64,000 nucleotides of DNA, taken from the NCBI GenBank assembly GCA_029248745.1, contig JAQWIT010000008.1:124001-188000 (forward strand), given 5' to 3'. A model generated the notes under the pieces. The model saw nothing but the letters and a program-made list of their open reading frames with translations. It searched no databases and was not told where the DNA came from. Below are positions 49,147-56,841 of this stretch, piece after piece. Each line of letters begins with the position of its first letter. Within the stretch, counting starts at the first letter, position 1. The stretch comes from Gammaproteobacteria bacterium. Lineage in GTDB: Bacteria > Pseudomonadota > Gammaproteobacteria > Nitrosococcales > Methylophagaceae. A program made the position numbers and the translations under genes.

Positions 49147-50532
49147 CTAACGTAACTGATCAATGATATTCAATATTGCTGCCGCTTTGTCATGGACTTC
49201 TTGGTACTCTTGTTCGGCGTTTGAATCAGCCACGATACCACCGCCAGCCCAAAAGCGAAGGCGATTATTATTGTAGACGAGTGTTCGGATAAGGATGTTA
49301 CTGTCCATATTGCCATCAAAACCGATGTAAGCCATGCTGCCACAATAGGCACCACGTCTATCCGGTTCTAGTTCTTCAATGATTTCCATTGCTCGGAGTT
49401 TGGGCGCACCTGTAATTGAGCCACCAGGGAAACAAGCACGGAGTAATGAAACAGCAGTTTCATGTTCTGCGAGCATGCCTGTAATGGTGCTGACGAGATG
49501 GTGAACGGTAGCGAAGGTTTCTAGTGCAAAGGGTTTGGGAACGTTTATCGAACCTGACTGGCAGGCTTTGCCTAGATCATTACGTAGTAAGTCGACGATC
49601 ATTAAGTTTTCTGCCCGATCTTTAATACTGTTTTGTAGTTCATTTGCTAATGCAATATCCCGTTTTGGATTAGTGAGATCCCGGGGTCTTGTGCCTTTAA
49701 TTGGTTTTGTCTCGACTTGACCTTGTTTTAGTTTTAATAAGCGTTCTGGTGATGAACTGATAATGCTCAAGTTCGGTGTATCAAAGAAACAAGAAAAGGG
49801 GGCTGCATTTTGCTTTCGTAACAAAGCATAAACATGCCAAGGATCGCCTTCAGCTGCAATTTCAAACCGTTTGGCAAGGTTGACTTGGTAGCAGTCGCCT
49901 TCACGAATATACTCTTTTATTTTGTCGAAGGCAGTATTGTATTGTGTTGTTCCAAGTTGGCTGTTTAAGCTGCCAGAAACGGTCATCGTTTGTTGGGGAG
50001 GCATTTGGTCAGCATTGAGAAGAGAGATCAATTGTTGCCAGCTTTGTTCGGTCGAGGCATCCAATTTGAAGCTGGCTAAATAGCATTGCTTTAATTTGTG
50101 ATCGATTACAACCGCCCAGTCATAGAGACCAACAAGCATATCTGCTGCATTCTCTTGGTTAGCCGCTATATTAGGTAAATCTTCAATCTGACGACCTAAG
50201 TCATAACTAAAGAGGCCAATTGCACCACCACAAAATGGCAAGTTTGTTGTTGCTTGTTTGGGGTGCTCTGAGAGCTGTTGTTGTAAAACTTGAAAAGGGT
50301 CACCAGAAATTATGTCGGTTGACTTATGTGTTTCAATTGTTGTTTGTTGACCATGGGTGGTTAATGTTTTGAAAGGCGCTGCCGCAATGATGTCGTAACG
50401 ACTATTAAGGGTTGTGTCTGTTGTACTATCGAAAAAGACCGGCCAAGGTAAATGGCGGATACGATTAAAATAGTCGCTTGAATCCGAGCTGTAGGGTAAG
50501 GGTTCACAAAAAGGTGGGAGAAGTGTCGACAT
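49147..50532 (-). CDS. pabB: aminodeoxychorismate synthase component I
   Basis: Chorismate-using enzyme that with a glutamine amidotransferase makes 4-amino-4-deoxychorismate, the precursor of p-aminobenzoate. The 461 residues show the N-terminal PabB/TrpE fold and C-terminal motifs KPIKGTRPRDL (about 277), NLMIVDLLRNDLG, FPGGSITGAPKLRAMEIIEELEP in its usual place and GGGIVADS. The PIKGT lysine is that of PabB rather than TrpE (PxxGT). Its place within methanofuran-type genes suggests supply of PABA, which is the starting unit of tetrahydromethanopterin as well as folate. Confidence 0.93.
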   Translation of the reverse strand: MSTLLPPFCEPLPYSSDSSDYFNRIRHLPWPVFFDSTTDTTLNSRYDIIAAAPFKTLTTHGQQTTIETHKSTDIISGDPFQVLQQQLSEHPKQATTNLPFCGGAIGLFSYDLGRQIEDLPNIAANQENAADMLVGLYDWAVVIDHKLKQCYLASFKLDASTEQSWQQLISLLNADQMPPQQTMTVSGSLNSQLGTTQYNTAFDKIKEYIREGDCYQVNLAKRFEIAAEGDPWHVYALLRKQNAAPFSCFFDTPNLSIISSSPERLLKLKQGQVETKPIKGTRPRDLTNPKRDIALANELQNSIKDRAENLMIVDLLRNDLGKACQSGSINVPKPFALETFATVHHLVSTITGMLAEHETAVSLLRACFPGGSITGAPKLRAMEIIEELEPDRRGAYCGSMAYIGFDGNMDSNILIRTLVYNNNRLRFWAGGGIVADSNAEQEYQEVHDKAAAILNIIDQLR

Positions 50533-50541
50533 GTCAGTATT

Positions 50542-51582
50542 TTACGATAACTGCTGGCAGGCAAGAAGGGCTATTGCAGCAACAGGCGCATGATCTGTTG
50601 CTTGAGATGAGTGTGGTGATGTAAGCTCGCCAAACTCGATATATGGACTACCTAGTTGTTCTGCAAATTCTCGGGCCATAAAGCGTCCTATCCCTGCGCC
50701 AATGATGGGGGCTTGTGGAGACATAGGATTGTGGTGACTTAATACATTTTGACAGGCTTGTTGGAGTTGTTGGGATTGTTGTTGCGTAAACCAGTTTGCT
50801 AAGGCCAGCCAATCTTGCTCAGGAAAATTGTAGCCATCGGTACCGAGTAATCTAGCGAGGCGGCGGATACAGTCTTGTTTTTGCCAAGGCTGGCCATCGG
50901 ATGAATGATCTTGAATATGGTCAGGATTTAATTGTCCCGTTATAGACCAGCAATCCCCGCTGGTAGCAAAGACTTCGGCAGCGATTCTAATGGTTTTATT
51001 GTCAAAAGGGACGGAGTGAGCAATGGAAATGAGCGGCGTTCTGATAACGCCCGTGTAATGTAATTCACTGTTCGCCTGACGTTGGTAATCGGTATAAGCT
51101 TTGGCCTGAACTAGGTGGGCATCAATAGCGATGATATCGCTAGTGGTACTGCCTATGTCGATAAACAGGCCTTGTTTTACATGAGTTGCCGTATAGGCTG
51201 CACTGGCATGCCAATTCAGGGAGGCAACGTGTTGCCAGTCTGCAATGGCTTCTTTTGGTGTAAGCCAGCCATGTGCCCCTGCATAGATGTGGCAATGATG
51301 TTTGTTTAATCGTGTTTCAACACATTCTATGATTGCTGCAACACCTGCTTGTCGATCGGGAAAGATATCGACTAATTCACCGGTCATGGTTATGGCGTTA
51401 ACATGTGCAGACAGCTTGAGATTTTGAATTGCGGTGTCTATCGCTTTTTCCAATTGCTCGATGCCTCGCCAAAGCGGGCAAGGTAATTCAAACACTTGGC
51501 GTAATTCACCTTGTTGTGTGCATTGCGCGACTTTGAGGTGAGCACCACCAATATCCCATGCCGTAATCATATTTTGTGTCAT
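50542..51582 (-). CDS. H4MPT-linked C1 pathway protein, MfnF-like
   Basis: 346-residue protein of the hydantoinase/oxoprolinase superfamily with an ASKHA fold: WDIGGAHLK (9-17), FIDIGSTTSDIIAID (about 139-153) and GAGIGRF near the C-terminus. This matches the group annotated as probable H4MPT-linked C1 transfer pathway protein in methylotrophs, related to methanogen MfnF, which joins the furan and the glutamyl-tyramine parts of methanofuran. It overlaps the ATP-grasp gene upstream (ATGA) and precedes pabB by 9 bp. Confidence 0.82.
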   Translation of the reverse strand: MTQNMITAWDIGGAHLKVAQCTQQGELRQVFELPCPLWRGIEQLEKAIDTAIQNLKLSAHVNAITMTGELVDIFPDRQAGVAAIIECVETRLNKHHCHIYAGAHGWLTPKEAIADWQHVASLNWHASAAYTATHVKQGLFIDIGSTTSDIIAIDAHLVQAKAYTDYQRQANSELHYTGVIRTPLISIAHSVPFDNKTIRIAAEVFATSGDCWSITGQLNPDHIQDHSSDGQPWQKQDCIRRLARLLGTDGYNFPEQDWLALANWFTQQQSQQLQQACQNVLSHHNPMSPQAPIIGAGIGRFMAREFAEQLGSPYIEFGELTSPHSSQATDHAPVAAIALLACQQLS

Positions 51583-52595
51583 AAGGTCAGTTTGATCGTT
51601 TGTCGCCGTGTAATGGGATTCACTGATTTATTTTCTATTATGTCAAAGAAACGTTGCATTGGGTTGAGGTTTAATGAGTGAGTGAGCCCAGTGTAACTTG
51701 TTGTGTGTCTTGGGTTAATATCAACGATGAAGTGTCCTTGTTGATTACTGATTAAATCGATGCCAATAAAGCCGACTAATCCAGGTACGGCAGTATGTAA
51801 CCTCTTGGCGAGCAGGTTTATTTGTTTCAGACTTGGGATGTCATCAACATGATTGATAGTACAGGCGGATAAGGATAGTTTTCCTTGTGACTGTTCAAGG
51901 TGTTGTCGATTGATGGAGAGGACTTCAATCGCATTTTTTGAGGCTAACAAACAGAGGCTGATGGTTTTTCCGCCTATGTAGGGCTGGACTATGTATTGTT
52001 CTAATTCTTGAGTTTGTTTAGCATTTAGGCTTTTTTGTAAATCTGTTGTAGATTTAAAGTAAGTGGTGTTAATGCAGCCTGCACCGTCTCGAGGTTTGAG
52101 TATAAAGCCATTCTGAGGGTTAGCGGATGGAACGTGCCATTTGGAAGCCAATTGGGTTGTTATTGTTGGTATACCTGTCTGTACGAGGTGTTGATAACAA
52201 TGTAATTTGTCGCTACATAATTGTATTGTTGTTGGTTGGCAACCCAAAAGCATTTTACCGGCATCGGCGGCTTGCTGCTGGAGCATTGCTAAGGTATTGT
52301 CGGTTTCTGGCGCGATGATGAGGATGGCATCGCAGCGTTGTAAATGTTGCTCCCAAGCTTGGTGATAGTCATTTAAAGTCGTGACGGTATGGCAGTGGTG
52401 TTGGTCATTTTTCTCAAAGAGATCAAGTTTGTTAAGTCGTTTGTCTCTGAGTGTCATTAAACTACACTGTTGTGTGGCATGGCTGTCCTCTAATACAGCC
52501 ATCACCATTTGATCTCCTTCTTTAGCAAGAGTTGGAGGTAGCTTTTGTTCAGCTAGCGCACCGCTTGTGATATGTTCGTAAACAAATAGTTTCAT
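51579..52595 (-). CDS. ATP-grasp ligase, MfnD-like
   Basis: 338-residue ATP-grasp enzyme. It begins with KLFVYEHITSG, has FILKPRDGAGC (about residue 182-192) for nucleotide binding, and metal-binding residues in GIDLI and VDINPRHTTSY (about 294-312). These match the ATP-grasp proteins of methylotroph cofactor clusters and MfnD, which ligates glutamate to tyramine. It is the first gene of the five-gene minus-strand operon. No Shine-Dalgarno sequence is apparent before the ATG, and only 23 bp separate it from the divergent HisA-like gene. Confidence 0.78.
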   Translation of the reverse strand: MKLFVYEHITSGALAEQKLPPTLAKEGDQMVMAVLEDSHATQQCSLMTLRDKRLNKLDLFEKNDQHHCHTVTTLNDYHQAWEQHLQRCDAILIIAPETDNTLAMLQQQAADAGKMLLGCQPTTIQLCSDKLHCYQHLVQTGIPTITTQLASKWHVPSANPQNGFILKPRDGAGCINTTYFKSTTDLQKSLNAKQTQELEQYIVQPYIGGKTISLCLLASKNAIEVLSINRQHLEQSQGKLSLSACTINHVDDIPSLKQINLLAKRLHTAVPGLVGFIGIDLISNQQGHFIVDINPRHTTSYTGLTHSLNLNPMQRFFDIIENKSVNPITRRQTIKLTL

Positions 52596-52618
52596 TGGAG
52601 TTCTATCGAGGAGGTTGA

Positions 52619-53335
52619 GTGGAGATTATACCGGTCATTGATTTGATGGGGGGAAAGGTTGTACACGCTAAGGCCGGAGAACGACAAACTTATCAAGCTA
52701 TTCAATCTGTCTTGACCAAAGCGACCGACTTACATTCAGTTGTTGCTGATATCTTGTCCTTTTACCCATTCAAAACGATGTACATCGCTGATTTAGATGC
52801 GATAACGGGCAGAGGCCTTGATGTTACTCAATATCAACGATGCTTAGCCCAATTCCCAGAGGTCACGTTTTGGCTTGATGCAGGGGTTTGTAACCAAGCT
52901 GATTGCGATAGCTTTCCGATTTCGGAACGCTTAGTGATGGCTTTGGGCAGTGAAAGCTTACAAACATTGTCTTTATTAAAAGAGGCTCGGTCTTCTGTGC
53001 TTTCATTGGATTTTAAACAAGGCCGTTTTCTGGGAGATCAGCGCCTATTAGAGCAAGTCGAATTATGGCCAGATAAGGTGATTGTGATGAATTTAGATCG
53101 GGTCGGATTAAGTCAGGGGCCAGATTTAGTTTTAATGGGGGCTTTGCGAGAAAAGAAACGGGAGGTGAGTCTGATCGCAGCGGGTGGTGTTCGTCTGGAA
53201 GATATTACTATTTTAGCTGAGTTAGGTGTGGAGCAGGTGTTAATCGCAAGTCTCCTGCATCAAGGTCTGTTGACACGTGAATGCCTAAGGATTATAAGTG
53301 AGCCCGTCTCAATCAAGGGCGGGCTCACTGAATAA
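52619..53335 (+). CDS. HisA/HisF-related TIM-barrel protein of the C1-cofactor cluster
   Basis: 238-residue protein with the HisA fold: PVIDLMGGKVVHAKAG (about 5-20), an IADLDAITGRG strand-loop (about 57-67), and the C-terminal phosphate-binding IAAGGVRLEDI and VLIASLLHQG. It is distinct from histidine HisA, since catalytic loops differ and no his genes surround it, and fits the HisAF-related family shared by methanogens and H4MPT-using methylotrophs. The start is a GTG with GGAGG 4 bp before it. It is transcribed opposite to the flanking cofactor genes. The reaction is unknown. Confidence 0.8.
   Translation: MEIIPVIDLMGGKVVHAKAGERQTYQAIQSVLTKATDLHSVVADILSFYPFKTMYIADLDAITGRGLDVTQYQRCLAQFPEVTFWLDAGVCNQADCDSFPISERLVMALGSESLQTLSLLKEARSSVLSLDFKQGRFLGDQRLLEQVELWPDKVIVMNLDRVGLSQGPDLVLMGALREKKREVSLIAAGGVRLEDITILAELGVEQVLIASLLHQGLLTRECLRIISEPVSIKGGLTE
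53297..53329. repeat. strong inverted repeat between convergent HisA-like gene and fae
   Basis: AGTGAGCCCG (53297-53306) and CGGGCTCACT (53320-53329) form a perfect 10 bp stem with a 13-base loop, placed over the last codons of the HisA-like gene and 17 bp from the fae stop codon. No T tract follows on either strand, so it is not a textbook terminator, but the position suits a bidirectional transcript end or 3' stabiliser. Confidence 0.55.
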
Positions 53336-53345
53336 TCTGACTTAC

Positions 53346-53867
53346 TCAGCCTTCTGCAGCGAAAGGATGCTCAGAAGCTTTGTATTGTGCTACAACATCA
53401 GCTGCTTTAGGTTCACGTGCTACAGCGCGTTTGATTGATTCTTTTGTTGCACGGTAGTTCCAATCTTGAATTTTTTGATCGTTGTCTGCTGTTGGAGAAA
53501 TGAAAACACCAACACAGATGAAACAATCATCAGCTTCAGCCATAGGAATTGTGCCATCTTCAACACACTCAGCAACAGCCACAGCAACGCCGCGCTGTGC
53601 TGGGCCGAACATTTGAACGGCTTGTTTCATGTTTTTGATAGTGACTTTGTTAAACATAACTGTTGCAGGTTTCACCATTAAATTAGGCGCAACTACAGCA
53701 AGTAAGCCATTAACACCGGCTTTTTGGTCTGTTAGTGTGCGGCAAAAGGCATCTTCTGCTGCTGAACCACGAGGGCCCATAACTAAGTCAATATGAGCAA
53801 CGTTGTCTAGATCTCCATCTTCAATGACAAGAGATTCCCCTACAAGTACACGATCGATAACTGGCAT
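53346..53867 (-). CDS. fae: formaldehyde-activating enzyme
   Basis: Fae condenses formaldehyde with tetrahydromethanopterin to methylene-H4MPT, the entry to formaldehyde oxidation and detoxification in methylotrophs. The 173 residues match bacterial Fae throughout: [20 protein letters not shown] near the start, [23 protein letters not shown], and [18 protein letters not shown] in the C-terminal half. An AGGA site lies 10 bp before the ATG. It is a single-gene unit with its own leader holding a hairpin. This gene together with mch proves an H4MPT-dependent C1 pathway. Confidence 0.98.
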   Translation of the reverse strand: MPVIDRVLVGESLVIEDGDLDNVAHIDLVMGPRGSAAEDAFCRTLTDQKAGVNGLLAVVAPNLMVKPATVMFNKVTIKNMKQAVQMFGPAQRGVAVAVAECVEDGTIPMAEADDCFICVGVFISPTADNDQKIQDWNYRATKESIKRAVAREPKAADVVAQYKASEHPFAAEG

Positions 53868-53913
53868 ATTATTTTGTCCTGTTCCAAAAAATTATTAAAA
53901 ATTCTCAATTAAT

Positions 53914-53935
53914 TCAACACTCCCTCGAGTGTTGA
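53914..53935 (-). promoter_or_regulatory. hairpin in the fae leader
   Basis: TCAACACTC (53914-53922) and GAGTGTTGA (53927-53935) form a perfect 9 bp inverted repeat with a 4-base loop, 47-68 bp before the fae start. A possible -10 (TATAAC) lies just upstream on the minus strand near 53940. It could be an operator or a 5' UTR stem that stabilises this presumably abundant mRNA. No T run follows directly in the transcript direction. Confidence 0.5.
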
Positions 53936-54011
53936 GGTTATACGTATTAAAGGAACGTATGCCCTGCTCAGTATTATGATTTTTTAGGATACACAATGAC
54001 TGAAATTCTTT

Positions 54012-54860
54012 TTAAGAAAGCGCCTGAGAAAATGCATAAATTAGCAAGCTTGCGGCGGCCATATCTGCAGTTGTACCCGGGTTAATCGCATTCTGCTTTA
54101 ATTCTGTGTCCCATAGGGTGATGTCGGTCTCAAATTCACTCAGATTCTGGTTTTTCGCCATCTTTTCGATTATTTTTTTTGACCTAGTCATCACTGTGGT
54201 TGCACATGCCAAACCTTGTTTGCGATATATCAAGCTGTCTGGCATTGCTGACAGAAGCTTAAGATACGCGAAAGCGGTAGCCCATTCAATACTTTCCCCA
54301 CAATTAATCGATAATGTCAAATTGCTTAAACCGACCTCAAAAATATCATGATAGTTATTGCTATATTGTGCTGCGATTGAATCATAATCTTCAGCAAGCT
54401 GCATAGCCTGTTTTAGGCCTACTGTCGGAGTTGAATGAATGTCTTGCTCTTTATTTTTTCCAAGGCCCCCAGGCTGGGCAATTTGAATCGCTTGATAGGC
54501 TAATTTTGTATCTTCATTAGAGAGAGAGTTGAGGGTGCGCGATAACGCTGTCGGTAATTGTTCAAAATACTGGCATGAGTGGATGGCTTTGCAGAGTGGT
54601 GCAAAGAGTAAAATGATGCCTAGATTGGTGTTACAGTCTACAACCGTCCTGGTTGCTTTGACTGCATTTAAGATCATTTCGCCGATACTTTGATCGGGTT
54701 GTGATAAGCCGAGTGCGATAGCATGTGCACTGTCGATAAATTGTTGTATCGACATGTCATGGCCATCACTAAAGCAATTAACATTGCCGGGTTTGGGTGC
54801 TGATACTTCTTGAATACATGCCCAAGTAATCGCGTTTTCTATTTCCTTAGTGCTGAGCAT
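54012..54860 (-). CDS. CitG-like (triphosphoribosyl-dephospho-CoA synthase family) protein of the H4MPT cluster
   Basis: 282 residues from the ATG at 54860 (the frame is open to 54920 but the homologous start is MLSTKEIENAI). Motifs of the CitG/MdcB family are clear: EVSAPKPGNVN (about 18-28), NTNLGIILLFAPLC (about 77-90) and PGGLGKNKEQD. Genes of this family recur in methylotroph H4MPT clusters. CitG makes an alpha-ribosyl linkage from ATP, and H4MPT carries an alpha-linked ribose 5-phosphate, so a similar transfer is a reasonable inference, not shown. The start overlaps the ATP-grasp gene. Confidence 0.8.
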   Translation of the reverse strand: MLSTKEIENAITWACIQEVSAPKPGNVNCFSDGHDMSIQQFIDSAHAIALGLSQPDQSIGEMILNAVKATRTVVDCNTNLGIILLFAPLCKAIHSCQYFEQLPTALSRTLNSLSNEDTKLAYQAIQIAQPGGLGKNKEQDIHSTPTVGLKQAMQLAEDYDSIAAQYSNNYHDIFEVGLSNLTLSINCGESIEWATAFAYLKLLSAMPDSLIYRKQGLACATTVMTRSKKIIEKMAKNQNLSEFETDITLWDTELKQNAINPGTTADMAAASLLIYAFSQALS

Positions 54861-55767
54861 GTTCTGTTTGGGGAGTTGTGGTAAGACGCTTATTAATGGC
54901 TTGTACGATGTGATGAGCAATATTGATCCCTGTCGCTTGTTGTAAGCCCTTCCAAGCAGGGATGCTGTTGACTTCTAAAACGGTGTAACTACCATCTTGC
55001 GCGCGGATAATATCAACACCAGCATAAGCCGCATCCACTGCTTTACTTGCATTTAAAGCTAAAGCCATCATGTCATCGTTTATTGTAGCTGCTAAGCAGT
55101 CTGCACCTTGTGCAAAATTGGTGATCCAATGTTTGGCATGGCGCGACATGGCCGCTACGACTTGGTTATCGATGACCATAAGACGCCAATCTTGCCATTG
55201 GTTTGGTGTATAAGGCTCGATGTAATGCTGTAAATAAAAAGCGTCACCGACAGGTATTTGTTTTCTCAGTTCAGCCAATGATGTGATTTTTTTAATGCCT
55301 TTACCTTGGCAACCAAACAGGGGCTTTAGGACCAGTGCATGGCCTTGTTTTAATTGTTGTTCAGCAATGCGCTGTGCTTTTTGGCTGTTTTCACAAGCCC
55401 AGGTTTTAGGTGTTGTAATGCCAGCGAGATGAAGACGTAATGATGTTCGGGCTTTATCGACTGTATGTTCAATAGCTTTAGCCGTATTCTGAACGGGGAT
55501 ATTTAACTCTGCCAGCGTATGGAGAATGTCCATTCTCAAGGTAATTTGTTCTAAAGTCCCAGGTGCAATGCCGCGTACAATCACGGCGTCAGGTAATTTG
55601 CCTTCTAAACCGGGTATCCATAGGCCATGTTCAGCATTGAGATCAATCGCGCAATCTGCCAAGTCTGCTAGCGTGACATCAACATCATAATCTGCAAAAG
55701 CATTGAGGAGTTGGTTGCTATGCCAGCCATGCGTGTCATTAAAAATGACGATATGTTGAGATGCCAT
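54847..55767 (-). CDS. RimK-type ATP-grasp ligase of the H4MPT cluster
   Basis: 306-residue ATP-grasp protein with a RimK-like layout: an N-terminal domain (MASQHIVIFND), VDKARTSLRLHLAGITTPKT (about 126-145), ALVLKPLFGCQGKGI (about 172-186) and the metal-binding VDIIRA and VLEVNSIPAWKGLQ near the C-terminus. Such ligases add glutamate residues; archaeal MptN acts on H4MPT this way. It lies 12 bp after mch and overlaps the CitG-like gene, so modification of H4MPT or methylofuran is more likely than ribosomal S6 modification. Confidence 0.8.
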   Translation of the reverse strand: MASQHIVIFNDTHGWHSNQLLNAFADYDVDVTLADLADCAIDLNAEHGLWIPGLEGKLPDAVIVRGIAPGTLEQITLRMDILHTLAELNIPVQNTAKAIEHTVDKARTSLRLHLAGITTPKTWACENSQKAQRIAEQQLKQGHALVLKPLFGCQGKGIKKITSLAELRKQIPVGDAFYLQHYIEPYTPNQWQDWRLMVIDNQVVAAMSRHAKHWITNFAQGADCLAATINDDMMALALNASKAVDAAYAGVDIIRAQDGSYTVLEVNSIPAWKGLQQATGINIAHHIVQAINKRLTTTPQTEHAQH

Positions 55768-55779
55768 TACTAAGTTTGG

Positions 55780-56763
55780 TTATAACCCGAAAGAAGTCGT
55801 TAGCATTGCCTCATTCAATTCCCCTGCAGTGTAACTGTTGCCGCTATTAGCATTTGTCACAATGACTTTGGCAGGGCTGAATAACATAGGGTCAATTTTA
55901 AAGAAATCATATTCATATGATTTAAAAATCTCGCCAAAAGGACGACCATAATCTGAAGAAGTATTACTTGGCATTTTCTCTGCTAAGTCTTTGGCTTCAT
56001 CATCGCTTGACTGGACAAAGAGATGAACCAAACCACCATATAAGATTGCATCATTGGTGCGACCCATACCTGTCATGAAGTCTCCGCCTGGTGGTGCGAC
56101 AGGTGTCACACCAAAGCCATCGATAATTCTATCCATTGGGAAGTGCAAAGTGTGGGCTTTGTGCATGGCAACTTCTAAAACACGAATGGCGATTTGCATT
56201 ACACCTGCAGTGCTTGAGGTTGGTGTTAAGATAAAGGTCAATTCATCAGCTGCAATACCGCAATCTTTGGCTACTTTTTCCGCTACTTCGACGGGTGGGA
56301 ATTTATCGACTTCTAATACGATACAAGTGCTGTCAGCGTTATCTTTGTAGCGAAACTCTTTAAGGACTTCTTCTTTAGCGGCTAAAGCGCGGCCAGGTCC
56401 GGAGCCCAGTGCATAAAACTCGCTTTCTTCGCTTTTGTGAGACAGACTCCAACCCGCATATTGACTACCTAAGCAGCTTAATACCGGTGTTTTTGCATGT
56501 ACATTGACAGACCAGGGCCAGTTATCAAAACCGCTATTGGTGCTTAATGTTACTGTGCCAAGCCCACCCATGCAGATTTCGCCAATTAAGCGACCGGCTT
56601 CTAGCCCACCGACACAATTTATCCCGGCATCAATGATGCGTGTCCCGTTACTTAATGTACGGACTTCTAATTGCAAAGCTTGTGCGTCAGCAACGAGTTG
56701 GTCAACTAATGGCTGGCAGGCAGCGTTAACGCTGGTCCAGTTAGCGGAAATTGCACTACTCAT
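55780..56763 (-). CDS. mch: methenyl-tetrahydromethanopterin cyclohydrolase
   Basis: Hydrolyses methenyl-H4MPT to 5-formyl-H4MPT in the oxidation of formaldehyde to formate. The 327 residues match the family in length. Recognisable parts are GINCVGGLEAGRLIGEICMGGLG in the N-terminal third, a SGPGRALAAKE segment (about 122-132) and FGVTPVAPPGGDFMTGMGRTNDA (about 220-240). It heads an operon with the RimK-like and CitG-like genes. Partner genes (mtdB, fhcABCD) are not in the window. Confidence 0.97.
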   Translation of the reverse strand: MSSAISANWTSVNAACQPLVDQLVADAQALQLEVRTLSNGTRIIDAGINCVGGLEAGRLIGEICMGGLGTVTLSTNSGFDNWPWSVNVHAKTPVLSCLGSQYAGWSLSHKSEESEFYALGSGPGRALAAKEEVLKEFRYKDNADSTCIVLEVDKFPPVEVAEKVAKDCGIAADELTFILTPTSSTAGVMQIAIRVLEVAMHKAHTLHFPMDRIIDGFGVTPVAPPGGDFMTGMGRTNDAILYGGLVHLFVQSSDDEAKDLAEKMPSNTSSDYGRPFGEIFKSYEYDFFKIDPMLFSPAKVIVTNANSGNSYTAGELNEAMLTTSFGL

Positions 56764-56841
56764 ATGGGATGAAGTCCTATCTTGGTTATTTATGAAAACT
56801 ATTTAGGTATGGCAGTTTACTGTAATTACTACAGGATTTGT

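Noticed and set aside
52619-53335. Calling the HisA-like gene hisA
   Set aside because: No other histidine genes are nearby, the loops differ from HisA, and all neighbours belong to H4MPT/methylofuran synthesis.
54847-55767. Calling the ATP-grasp gene rimK (ribosomal S6 glutamate ligase)
   Set aside because: Overlap with the CitG-like gene and 12 bp spacing from mch point to cofactor modification.
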